In this document: positions 8,451-16,382 of the stretch, one piece after another | Layout: each line of letters starts with the position of its first letter | How positions within the stretch are numbered: position 1 is the stretch's first letter | NCBI RefSeq assembly: GCF_025685645.1 | Contig: NZ_JAGSYF010000001.1 | Span: 868,001 to 932,000, forward strand | DNA: 64,000 bases | Reading direction: 5' to 3' | Source of the DNA: Edaphobacter bradus | Lineage (GTDB): Bacteria > Acidobacteriota > Terriglobia > Terriglobales > Acidobacteriaceae | Notes under the pieces: generated by a model | Told to the model about the DNA's origin: nothing | Database searches by the model: none | What the model saw: the letters and a program-made list of their open reading frames with translations, nothing else | Program-made: the position numbers and the translations under genes

Positions 8451-9199
8451 GGCTGGACCGCCTTTTGTCTTTGGGCGAGCCAGGCAACGTATTCCTCCTG
8501 GGAGACGATGCGGAGGGTGGCATTCATGCGGTAGTGCCCGAGGCCGCAGAGTTGGGTGCAGAGAATGGCGTATGTCCCAGGAACGGTAGGGGTGAAGTGG
8601 ATGTGAATGGTGTCGCCGGGAACGGCGTTCTGCTTGAGGCGTAGCTCGGGAATGGAGAAGCCATGGATGACATCTTCGGCGCGGAGGCGGAGATCGACCT
8701 CGCGGTTCGCAGGAAGGACCAGTTCGGAGGTGACGATGTCGTCGGCGCCGTGGGGGTCTATGGGATCGATGCCGACAGGGTTACCTTCCGCGGGCGAGGC
8801 GAGTTGGGGACGTGTGACGCCAAAGATGGCATCGGTACCGGGGTAGCGAAAGTACCAGGCAAACTGCATCCCGGTGACCTCGACCTGGAGGGCGGAGGGG
8901 GAGGCTCCGGTGTATCGGGTGGCGGCCCAGAGGCGCTCGGCTTTGACCGCAAGCGCAGCAAAGAGGATGGCGAAGGCGGCGAGCGGGAGGTACTCAAGTC
9001 GCCAGAGGCTGCGGGGCTCGGAGGCGCGGCGCAGGATGAGGCCGGTAACGAGCAGGATATGAGCGAGGGTGGCGAGACCGAGGATGATCCAAAGATTGAG
9101 CAGGAGATGGCGATCGAGCGCGGGACCGTGAGCGCTCGCGTCGACCGGCAGCCACCACGAGGCCAGAATATCGGCGGCAGCATGCGAGAGAGAGGTCAC
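8447..9199 (-). CDS. coxB: Cytochrome c oxidase subunit II
   Basis: Accepts electrons from cytochrome c through CuA on the periplasmic side. 250 residues: two N-terminal membrane helices (about 30-55 and 70-95) and a cupredoxin domain. The CuA site is CTQLCGLGHYRM: both Cys, the His and the Met are there, but the usual Glu between the Cys is Gln, as I recall for ba3-type oxidases. There is no fused cytochrome c domain. First gene of the II-I-III-small protein operon; it overlaps subunit I by 4 nt. Confidence 0.93.
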   Translation of the reverse strand: MTSLSHAAADILASWWLPVDASAHGPALDRHLLLNLWIILGLATLAHILLVTGLILRRASEPRSLWRLEYLPLAAFAILFAALAVKAERLWAATRYTGASPSALQVEVTGMQFAWYFRYPGTDAIFGVTRPQLASPAEGNPVGIDPIDPHGADDIVTSELVLPANREVDLRLRAEDVIHGFSIPELRLKQNAVPGDTIHIHFTPTVPGTYAILCTQLCGLGHYRMNATLRIVSQEEYVAWLAQRQKAVQP

Positions 9200-9331
9200 A
9201 GAAACAAGGATACTGCCTTTGCTGCAATAGGACTGTTAGTTCAGATCGTCGCTTAGTGCGGAGATTGTGCCGGGAGGTCTGATTCGCTTTTCGTGCGGCA
9301 CTATACTGAGTGTTTCGTGGAGGTTCGGAGA

Positions 9332-9745
9332 ATGGCGGATGTGGACGTCCTATTGAAGCCGCGCGAGGCAGCCGCGGCGCTTGGGGTCAGTTATGCGACG
9401 GTCAAGCAGTGGATTCTGAGCGGAAAGATCAAGACGATCAAGACGCCAGGCGGGCATCATCGCGTTCCGCAGAGCGTGCTGGCTCAGATGATGAGGTCGG
9501 CGCCGAAGAAGGAACACACCGCATCGCGGGAACGGTTCCGCCGCGTGAGCGGACGCAATCAACGGGTGGGGCAGATTGTTGAGGTGAAGTTCAGCGGACT
9601 GCTGGCCAAGGTGGTGCTGCAGATTGCAGACCAGCGGATTACGTCGATCATCACGGCAGATGCAGCGCGCGAGATGCAACTTCGCAAAGGACAGACGGCT
9701 GCGGCTTTGATGAAGGCGACTGAGGTGATGATTGTACGGGTCTAG
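9332..9745 (+). CDS. HTH (MerR/excisionase-like) and TOBE-domain protein
   Basis: 137 residues. Residues about 5-55 are a MerR/excisionase-type helix-turn-helix (KPREAAAALGVSYATVKQWILSGKIKTIKTPGGHHRVP). Residues about 70-137 are a TOBE fold of the molybdate/oxyanion-binding type (GRNQRVGQIVEVKFSGLLAKVVLQI.. ITADAAREMQLRKGQ). This pairing suggests a small regulator sensing molybdate or a similar ion. The ATG at 9332 has GGAG close upstream. A possible -10 (TATACT, 9302-9307) would exclude the in-frame start at 9293. No molybdate transporter is nearby. It is divergent from the oxidase operon. Confidence 0.8.
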   Translation: MADVDVLLKPREAAAALGVSYATVKQWILSGKIKTIKTPGGHHRVPQSVLAQMMRSAPKKEHTASRERFRRVSGRNQRVGQIVEVKFSGLLAKVVLQIADQRITSIITADAAREMQLRKGQTAAALMKATEVMIVRV

Positions 9746-9802
9746 GCAGCGCCTGTCTGTGTTTTTGCCTAGGTTGGCAGAGCAGTCGTAGAGTGTAACC
9801 TG

Positions 9803-10654
9803 ATGAAAGAGAACCAAAGACCGCTCGAACCTGGGATTGTGACGGACTTTGCGGATCGGCTGAGCTACGCTGGATATCTGTGCTTGCCGGAGTTGCTGGC
9901 GCAGCAGCGTCCATTGTCTTCGCCGCCCCATCATGACGAGATGCTGTTCATCATCCAGCATCAGGTTGCGGAGTTATGGATCAAGCAGCTTATTCATGAG
10001 TTGAGTGCTGCGATCCGCTTTGTGCAACGCGACGAGCTTGACCCGTGCTTCAAGATTCTGTCGCGGGCAAAGCTGATTCAGATGCAGTTGTTCGACCAGT
10101 GGGCGGTACTCGAGACACTGACACCGTCGGAGTATCTGGAGTTCCGCGGAGTGCTGGGCAACGCGTCCGGCTTTCAGTCGTTCCAGTATCGTAAACTCGA
10201 GTTCCTGTTGGGAAACAAGAATCGCGACGCGATGCGGGTCTTTGCTCATGACCCGGTTCTGCATAGCGAGCTGAAGGCAACCCTCGAAGCGCCGAGCCTG
10301 TATGACGAGTTTCTGTTACACCTCGCAAGGCGTGGCTTTCCGGTTCCGCAGGAGTGCATGAAACGCGACTGGGGTGAGCCGCACCACAAGAACGATGGAC
10401 TGGTCCAGGTGATCCGCGAGATTTACGAACATCCTCGCAAGCATTGGGATGCCTACGAGATGTGCGAGAAGCTTGTCGATGTAGAGGAATATTTTCAGCT
10501 TTGGCGCTTCCGCCACATGAAGACAGTAGAGAGGATCATCGGTTTCCGGCCGGGAACCGGCGGATCGTCCGGCGTGGGTTTCCTGAAGCAGGCTCTGGAG
10601 CTGACCTTCTTCCCGGAACTGCTTGCGGTGCGAACAGGGCTATCGCAGCGATGA
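9803..10654 (+). CDS. kynA: Tryptophan 2,3-dioxygenase
   Basis: Heme enzyme that opens the indole ring of tryptophan to N-formylkynurenine. 283 residues, the normal bacterial size. Signatures: [22 protein letters not shown] (distal His region), [12 protein letters not shown] with the heme-ligand His, and [15 protein letters not shown] at the substrate end. Starts at ATG 9803. Its stop overlaps the kynureninase start (ATGA), so the two are coupled. The hydrolase between them in the pathway (kynurenine formamidase) is not here. Confidence 0.95.
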   Translation: MKENQRPLEPGIVTDFADRLSYAGYLCLPELLAQQRPLSSPPHHDEMLFIIQHQVAELWIKQLIHELSAAIRFVQRDELDPCFKILSRAKLIQMQLFDQWAVLETLTPSEYLEFRGVLGNASGFQSFQYRKLEFLLGNKNRDAMRVFAHDPVLHSELKATLEAPSLYDEFLLHLARRGFPVPQECMKRDWGEPHHKNDGLVQVIREIYEHPRKHWDAYEMCEKLVDVEEYFQLWRFRHMKTVERIIGFRPGTGGSSGVGFLKQALELTFFPELLAVRTGLSQR

Positions 10655-11859
10655 ATGCACAGGTCCGGCAGGCTTTGTCTGCAATCGGGGGCGGTCCGTT
10701 ACGGGAGGAGCCTATTCAGCAATATGTCGCGCCGCTCTTTTCGCGTGTGCTGTCGGGGAAGTCGTCCTATCTGGCGAACCACTCGCTAGGACGGCCGCTG
10801 AATGTGATGACGGATGACATCGCCGAAGCGATCGCGCTGTGGTACGGCAAACTCGGCGATGCGTGGGATGGGTGGCTGGAGGAACGGGAGGCATTTCGCG
10901 CGCGGGTTGCAACGCTTATCGGCGCTACCCGTGCTGATTGCGTTGTTCCGAAGACTTCAGCGGGCCAGGGTCTGCGGGCCGTATTGAACGCGCTGCCGGG
11001 TCGGCCACGGGTGATCAGTACGCGAGGGGAGTTCGACTCGATCGACGTGATCTTGAAGCAGTATGCTGCGCTGGGGCGTATCGCGCTGCAATGGGTCGAG
11101 CCAGATGCACAAGGCGACTTCGCCGTAGGATCACTGATCGAAGCAGTGGATGATGGAGCGGACCTGGTTGTGGTGTCTCAGGTCATGTTTATGACCGGCC
11201 AGATCGTCGCTGGCCTGGATAGGCTAGCGAAAGCTTGTCATGAGCGCGGAGCTAAGCTGCTCGTCGACTCTTACCATGCTGTTGGGGTTATCCCTGTCGA
11301 CGTGGTACAGATGAGCGCGGACTTTGTGATTGGTGGGAGTTACAAATATCTTCGGGGCGGGCCTGGGGCCTGTTTTCTGTACATAGAGCCTGAGGTGCTT
11401 GAGAGCGGCTTGCGTCCGCTTGATATGGGATGGTTTGCCAACTCGGATACCTTTGGATATGACCGGCCAGAGTTGCCTGCTCTCCAGCCGGGCGGCGGCG
11501 CTTTTCTCGAGTCCACTCCGCCGGTGCTTACTTGGTATCAGGCCCGCAGCGGCGCGGAGTTCACCCTGGCCATGGGGGTTGAGAGACTTCGCGAGTACAG
11601 CCTGCAGCAGCTTAACGCCTTGCGTGGCTACCTCGCCGCTGCCGGTATTAGCGCAGTGACAGGCGGCGATGAAGGCCACGGTGGATTCCTTGCCATCCGG
11701 CTTGCGAACGCGATGGAGTTCCCTGCACGGCTTGAGCGGGAGGGAATAGTTTGCGATGCGCGAGGCGAGTGGCTTCGTCTTTGTCCCGACTGTCTGACCC
11801 GCGATGAGGAGTTGCGCTTCGCGGCAGATGTATTAGGCCGATTGATAAGCCGTGGCTAG
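10651..11859 (+). CDS. kynU: Kynureninase
   Basis: PLP enzyme splitting kynurenine to anthranilate and alanine (or 3-hydroxykynurenine to 3-hydroxyanthranilate). 402 residues from the ATG that overlaps the kynA stop; the open frame upstream only shadows kynA. Fold-type I class V pattern: [41 protein letters not shown], then the PLP Lys in [16 protein letters not shown] (about residue 232). Placement behind kynA makes the role firm. Its stop shares the bases CTAG with the stop of convergent pdxT. Confidence 0.92.
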   Translation: MNAQVRQALSAIGGGPLREEPIQQYVAPLFSRVLSGKSSYLANHSLGRPLNVMTDDIAEAIALWYGKLGDAWDGWLEEREAFRARVATLIGATRADCVVPKTSAGQGLRAVLNALPGRPRVISTRGEFDSIDVILKQYAALGRIALQWVEPDAQGDFAVGSLIEAVDDGADLVVVSQVMFMTGQIVAGLDRLAKACHERGAKLLVDSYHAVGVIPVDVVQMSADFVIGGSYKYLRGGPGACFLYIEPEVLESGLRPLDMGWFANSDTFGYDRPELPALQPGGGAFLESTPPVLTWYQARSGAEFTLAMGVERLREYSLQQLNALRGYLAAAGISAVTGGDEGHGGFLAIRLANAMEFPARLEREGIVCDARGEWLRLCPDCLTRDEELRFAADVLGRLISRG

Positions 11860-12467
11860 TCGGCCGTGTGGCTTCGGACCAAGTCGAGGAAGAGCTGGTG
11901 GACGCGGGTGTCGTGGCCTAGCTCGGGGTGGAAGGTGGCGGCAAGGATGTGGCCCTCGCGAACGAGGACGGGGTCGTTCGCGCGGGTGGCGAGGGTTTCG
12001 ACCGTGAGACCGGTGCGGGTGATGCGCGGGGCGCGGATGAAGACCATCTCGAGTGGGCCGCCGGGGAGCTTGGATTCGGCGTGGAGGATGGTGGAGTCGA
12101 TCTGGCGGCCGTAGGCGTTGCGCTCGACTGTGACGTCGAGGGCGTCGAGAGACTTCTGCGCGGGGTTGGTGACGTCTTTGGCGAGGAGGATGACTCCGGC
12201 GCATGTCCCGAAGGTGGGGGTGGTGTGGACGAAGGTCTTGAGGGTCTCGAAGAAGCCGCGCTGCTCGAGGAATTTGAGCATGGTGGTGGATTCGCCGCCG
12301 GGCATGATGAGGCCGTCGAGGCCATTGAGGTCCTCGGGGAGGCGGACGAGCTTGGGCGTTGCACCGAGTGTGCGCAGGGTCTGGGCGTGGGCTTCGTATG
12401 CGCCCTGGAGGGCGAGGACGCCTATAATCGGCTTGTCTTTCGTGTTTGGCTCTGTTGCCGCGTTCAT
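11856..12467 (-). CDS. pdxT: Pyridoxal 5-phosphate synthase, glutaminase subunit
   Basis: Releases ammonia from glutamine and passes it to PdxS for PLP synthesis. 203 residues, the normal size. Class I amidotransferase triad: Cys in FGTCAGVILLAK (about residue 88) and His-Glu in ATFHPELG near the C-terminus; MPGGESTTM is the oxyanion motif. The partner pdxS is 1.4 kb upstream on the same strand, not adjacent as usual. A short perfect inverted repeat (CGTAC/GTACG, 12520-12534) lies 53 nt before the start and could be an operator, but this is speculative. Confidence 0.95.
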   Translation of the reverse strand: MNAATEPNTKDKPIIGVLALQGAYEAHAQTLRTLGATPKLVRLPEDLNGLDGLIMPGGESTTMLKFLEQRGFFETLKTFVHTTPTFGTCAGVILLAKDVTNPAQKSLDALDVTVERNAYGRQIDSTILHAESKLPGGPLEMVFIRAPRITRTGLTVETLATRANDPVLVREGHILAATFHPELGHDTRVHQLFLDLVRSHTAD

Positions 12468-12719
12468 CCCCCCACCCCTACCTTTCTGTGCAAAGTATTC
12501 GAAAAATTGAACTTAGGTTCGTACTTCCTGTACGATCCGCTGCTGCCGTAGCGTCTAACAGCGATTTTTGTCGCTACTTCCAGTATAGAGAGTTGCGCGG
12601 AATTAATCGGCACTTAGGAAGTGTTTTGTTTTGTAGGTGTTATGTGATTCCAGGACTTGACAGACGTTTTCTGAGGCAAAACTGATGAAGTTGCTCGTTA
12701 CTTATTGATATCAGACAGC

Positions 12720-13055
12720 TTATGACTTAATATTTTCACCAAATATCAACTGGTTCCTGTCGGGATCGTGAAGGACGAACTCGTTCATGCGCCATTCGCG
12801 CGGCTTAAGAGGTTGGGTGAACTCGATTCCGGCGGCTTTGAACTCGGACTCAAGTGAGGAGGCGGTGCCTTCGTTCAAAAAGAAGTAGGTAGTGGTGGGG
12901 TTGCTGGCTGGATCGAGAGAGGGGGTGGAACGGAGGTGGAGTTCCTGGCCGTCGCGGTGGATGAAGGCATAGCTGTCGCCGTCCTTGTAGCGTAATTCAG
13001 AAACCAGTTGGTGGCAGGTTGATAGCGGACTTATGCAACCTGCGATGAAAGGCAA
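12720..13055 (-). pseudogene. Glyoxalase/VOC-family gene, N-terminus lost
   Basis: The reading frame keeps the second half of a vicinal-oxygen-chelate domain: ELRYKDGDSYAFIHRDGQELHL, then YFFLNEG, REWRMNEFVLHDPDRNQLIFGE with the C-terminal metal Glu. A normal member has a preceding beta-alpha-beta unit with an FY..LGF motif; here about 15 unrelated residues stand in its place and no other frame restores it clearly. Total length is 111 rather than about 125-130. I call it a decayed gene; a divergent but working protein starting at ATG 13055 cannot be excluded. Confidence 0.5.
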
Positions 13056-13135
13056 ATCGTGGCGACTAGCAGAAGGAAAATTCGCGATACTCCGCTTTCG
13101 CGAGCATACGGGCGGGAACCTGCATATGCTGCGGG

Positions 13136-13543
13136 TTGGCCATAATCTATTTTTTGGGTTTGTTGGGCGCAGGAACAGTCGATCCCTTCAAGAACCATTT
13201 CGAACAAGCTATCGCCGTCTTACGAACCGCATTGGTTGCGACCCTCGCTTCTTCATGGGCAATCTGGTTCGGTGCAAAGCGTCAGTGCGGCCTCGCAATA
13301 GTCATGCAGAGAACTGGCTTTGCGATCCAGATATCGCTCACTCTTTATGCTCTATTGGGCTGGCGCTCACCGTCTTCTTTGAACGTCATTTTCCCGTCAA
13401 CGTTCTTTGCCGAATACAACTGGCTAACATTCATTTTCGAAGTTGCGCCGGCAACAGCAATTGCATCGGGCCTCTTAATGTATCTGTGCCGCCGACGTGC
13501 ACTTCCGGCTCAAGGTTCAGGGCACACCGAGCCTCACGTTTAA
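13136..13543 (+). CDS. Possible small membrane protein
   Basis: An open frame of 135 codons from TTG with three or four hydrophobic stretches (AIIYFLGLLGAG, AIAVLRTALVATLASSWAIWFG, IQISLTLYALLGW, LTFIFEVAPATAIASGLLMYL) and a basic end. The hydrophobic pattern is coherent, and the competing frame over the same bases is not protein-like, so this may be real. No ATG and no convincing ribosome site precede it, base composition is lower in GC than its surroundings, and no family is recognised. It may be a remnant in the same decayed region as the glyoxalase-like gene. Confidence 0.35.
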   Translation: MAIIYFLGLLGAGTVDPFKNHFEQAIAVLRTALVATLASSWAIWFGAKRQCGLAIVMQRTGFAIQISLTLYALLGWRSPSSLNVIFPSTFFAEYNWLTFIFEVAPATAIASGLLMYLCRRRALPAQGSGHTEPHV

Positions 13544-13699
13544 GAACTTGAATCGTACTTGCGCAGCGCCCATCTATGATGACCTCTGCTTTTTGTGCAA
13601 TCAGCGCAGTGTGCTTCAATCCCGTTCTACCGGCAAAGAACGCGACACAGGGCTGCGCACTGTCGGAGGCTTCAGCGATCAAGAGTTGGAGCAAATAGC

Positions 13700-13815
13700 G
13701 AAGAAGGAACCAAGGGGCGGCTCGCGCCGCTTCGCTCAGGATGACACCATCGTGGGCGGAGATGACACCATCGTGGAGTTGAAAAGCAGATTCCTCCGCT
13801 GCGCTGCGGAATGAC
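13700..13815. repeat. REP-like palindromic and tandem repeat region
   Basis: Inside the gene-poor stretch 13544-13887. A 16-bp word (GATGACACCATCGTGG) occurs twice, at 13740-13755 and 13761-13776, giving a 21-bp period. An imperfect palindrome follows at 13790-13812 (ATTCC..CCGC tgcgct GCGG..AAT), and GCGGCTCGCGCCGC at 13717-13730 is a further inverted repeat. The word around CTCAGGATGACAC and the CCGCTGCGCTGCGG core resemble intergenic palindromes scattered through acidobacterial genomes (from memory, not searched). Open frames here on both strands are by-products of the repeats. Confidence 0.6.
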
Positions 13816-13887
13816 AAGGCAAAAGAGCCGGAACCCGTGTGAATCGTTTTTGCGGCCGGAGGCCGCGTGTGCCTGGACGGCCAGTCC

Positions 13888-14841
<954 letters not shown>

Positions 14842-15059
14842 GACGAATCTCCTTGAGAGTCGCGGTCGCGCGTTGTGTTGTAAGGACGATTGCCGCGAGA
14901 AACTTCAGTTTATCAGCTTTGTTGCCGCGTGATGAAGATTCAGCCTGCGGGTTGATTGCCGGGAGTCCACGTAGAAAGATTTGCTGAATATTCAAATGTG
15001 ATTGACGGGTTACAGCCGCTTCTTGAGGCAGGATGATCTTCGACGGTCTGGAGGTGCGG

Positions 15060-15782
15060 ATGCACGCAGAGCTGACGATTGTGATCCCAGCGAAGAACGA
15101 GGCGCAGATGCTGCCTAGGCTGCTGGACTCGCTGACACGGCAGGACTACGAGGGGATGAGCACGACCCGGGTGATCGTGGCAGATGCGGGCTCCACGGAC
15201 GGAACCGTTGAATTGGCGCTGAGCTTTCGGGACAGGCTGGCCGTAGAGGTGATCCGGGGCGGACTGCCCTCGGTCGGGAGGAATGCGGGGGCAAAGCTGG
15301 CGACGACGCCTTATGTCCTCTTTCTGGATGCAGATGTTGAGCTTCCCGAGCCTACGCTGCTGCGGCGCGCGCTGTGGCGGATGCGCCGGCGTAAGCTCCA
15401 CCTGGCAACAACGAACATCGCCTGCCGCGAAGGGAGCTTCTTCGACGACGCCCTGTACATGGGCAACAACCTGATGCAGCGTGTGGGGTCGGTTCTAAAG
15501 CCGTTTGCGACGGGGATGTTTATGCTCTTCGACCGCGAGGCGTTCTGGGCGCTTGGTGGATTCAATGAACGGGCTCTGTTCGCCGAAGATTACCTCTTGT
15601 CGAAGGGCGTGGCGCGAACGAGATTCAGGATTGTGCGTGGAAAAATTCTGACGACAAACCGTAGATTTCAGAAGCTGGGACATGGCCGGATGGTGTGGAT
15701 GTTCTTTAAGACCATGATGCACAGCTGGGATGACGGCTACTTTCTCCGCGATCAGGGGTATTGGGAAGAGGCTGAGATCTAG
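15060..15782 (+). CDS. Family 2 glycosyltransferase
   Basis: 240 residues with a GT-A fold: TIVIPAKNEAQMLPRLLDSL at the N-terminus and the nucleotide/metal motif FLDADVELPEP. A later segment (ATGMFMLFDREAFWALGGFNERALFAEDYLLS) matches the GT2 acceptor region with ED near the catalytic base. No membrane segments, so probably cytoplasmic or peripheral. The start at 15060 has GGAGG 5 nt upstream; an in-frame ATG at 15033 is less well placed. It stands alone between pdxS and the thioesterase; the acceptor is unknown. Confidence 0.82.
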   Translation: MHAELTIVIPAKNEAQMLPRLLDSLTRQDYEGMSTTRVIVADAGSTDGTVELALSFRDRLAVEVIRGGLPSVGRNAGAKLATTPYVLFLDADVELPEPTLLRRALWRMRRRKLHLATTNIACREGSFFDDALYMGNNLMQRVGSVLKPFATGMFMLFDREAFWALGGFNERALFAEDYLLSKGVARTRFRIVRGKILTTNRRFQKLGHGRMVWMFFKTMMHSWDDGYFLRDQGYWEEAEI

Positions 15783-15793
15783 AAGCGGCTCGA

Positions 15794-16300
15794 TCAGTCT
15801 TCCGGTTGGGTGAGGCCTGCCAGAGCGAGGAGTTTTTCGTCAACGACGATGAAGAGGCCTTTCGCGCGGGCGAGAGTAGTTCCGTCCGAGTTCTGAATCT
15901 CGGCTTCGTGGAAGAGCTTGCGACCATCGCGGCGAAGGTGACGGCTGGTGAGAACAAGCGGTTGGTAGAGCGGGACCGGCTTAAGATAGTCGACCTCCAT
16001 GTGACGCGTCATGGCGAGGACGTTGAGCGGGCGGTTGATCTTGCTCATCGCTTCATCGAGCAGCGCGGCGACGATGCCACCGTGGATGTGCCCGGGCGGG
16101 CCCTCGTGGAAGCGGTCAAGCTGAAAGTGACACGTAGCGACGGGAAAGCCGGGATCTGAGGTGTCCGTGGTGAAGACGAGATGCAGTCCTTGAGGATTGG
16201 CAGGGCCGCAGCCGAAGCAGTAGTTCGCTCGCTCATCGATCGTGGGGTTGCTGCGTTCGAGGGAGACCGGGGTGTGGCGGGTTGTGTCGGGGGATACCAT
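15794..16300 (-). CDS. Hotdog-fold thioesterase (PaaI/4HBT type)
   Basis: 168 residues. Hotdog core: YCFGCGPANPQGLHL, then GPPGHIHGGIVAALLDEAMSKI with the HGG motif on the central helix, MEVDYLKPVP, and a terminal strand (ARAKGLFIVVD). These hydrolyse acyl-CoA thioesters; the substrate is not readable. The Cys-x2-Cys in YCFGCG is seen in a subfamily. The start at 16300 is chosen because residues before it are not family-like; ATG at 16354 is an alternative. Convergent with the GT2 gene. Confidence 0.75.
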   Translation of the reverse strand: MVSPDTTRHTPVSLERSNPTIDERANYCFGCGPANPQGLHLVFTTDTSDPGFPVATCHFQLDRFHEGPPGHIHGGIVAALLDEAMSKINRPLNVLAMTRHMEVDYLKPVPLYQPLVLTSRHLRRDGRKLFHEAEIQNSDGTTLARAKGLFIVVDEKLLALAGLTQPED

Positions 16301-16382
16301 GCGATGTGCCTGCACACTACCACAGGAGATGCATGAAAATGAATAGCGATTCATTTTCTAAATCGGATACAGGCGATTGTGG

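Noticed and set aside
7587..8534. 315-codon charged frame opposite oxidase subunit I
   Set aside because: Antisense of a membrane protein gives Glu/Arg-rich text; no ribosome site and no family.
13033..13551. 172-codon frame overlapping the possible small membrane protein
   Set aside because: Composition is not protein-like, and the other frame has coherent hydrophobic segments.
13740..13776. Two copies of a 16-bp word considered as a CRISPR array
   Set aside because: Only two copies with a 5-nt spacing, no spacers and no cas genes.
13431..13817. Open frames on both strands in the repeat region
   Set aside because: Generated by the palindromic and tandem repeats; no start signals.
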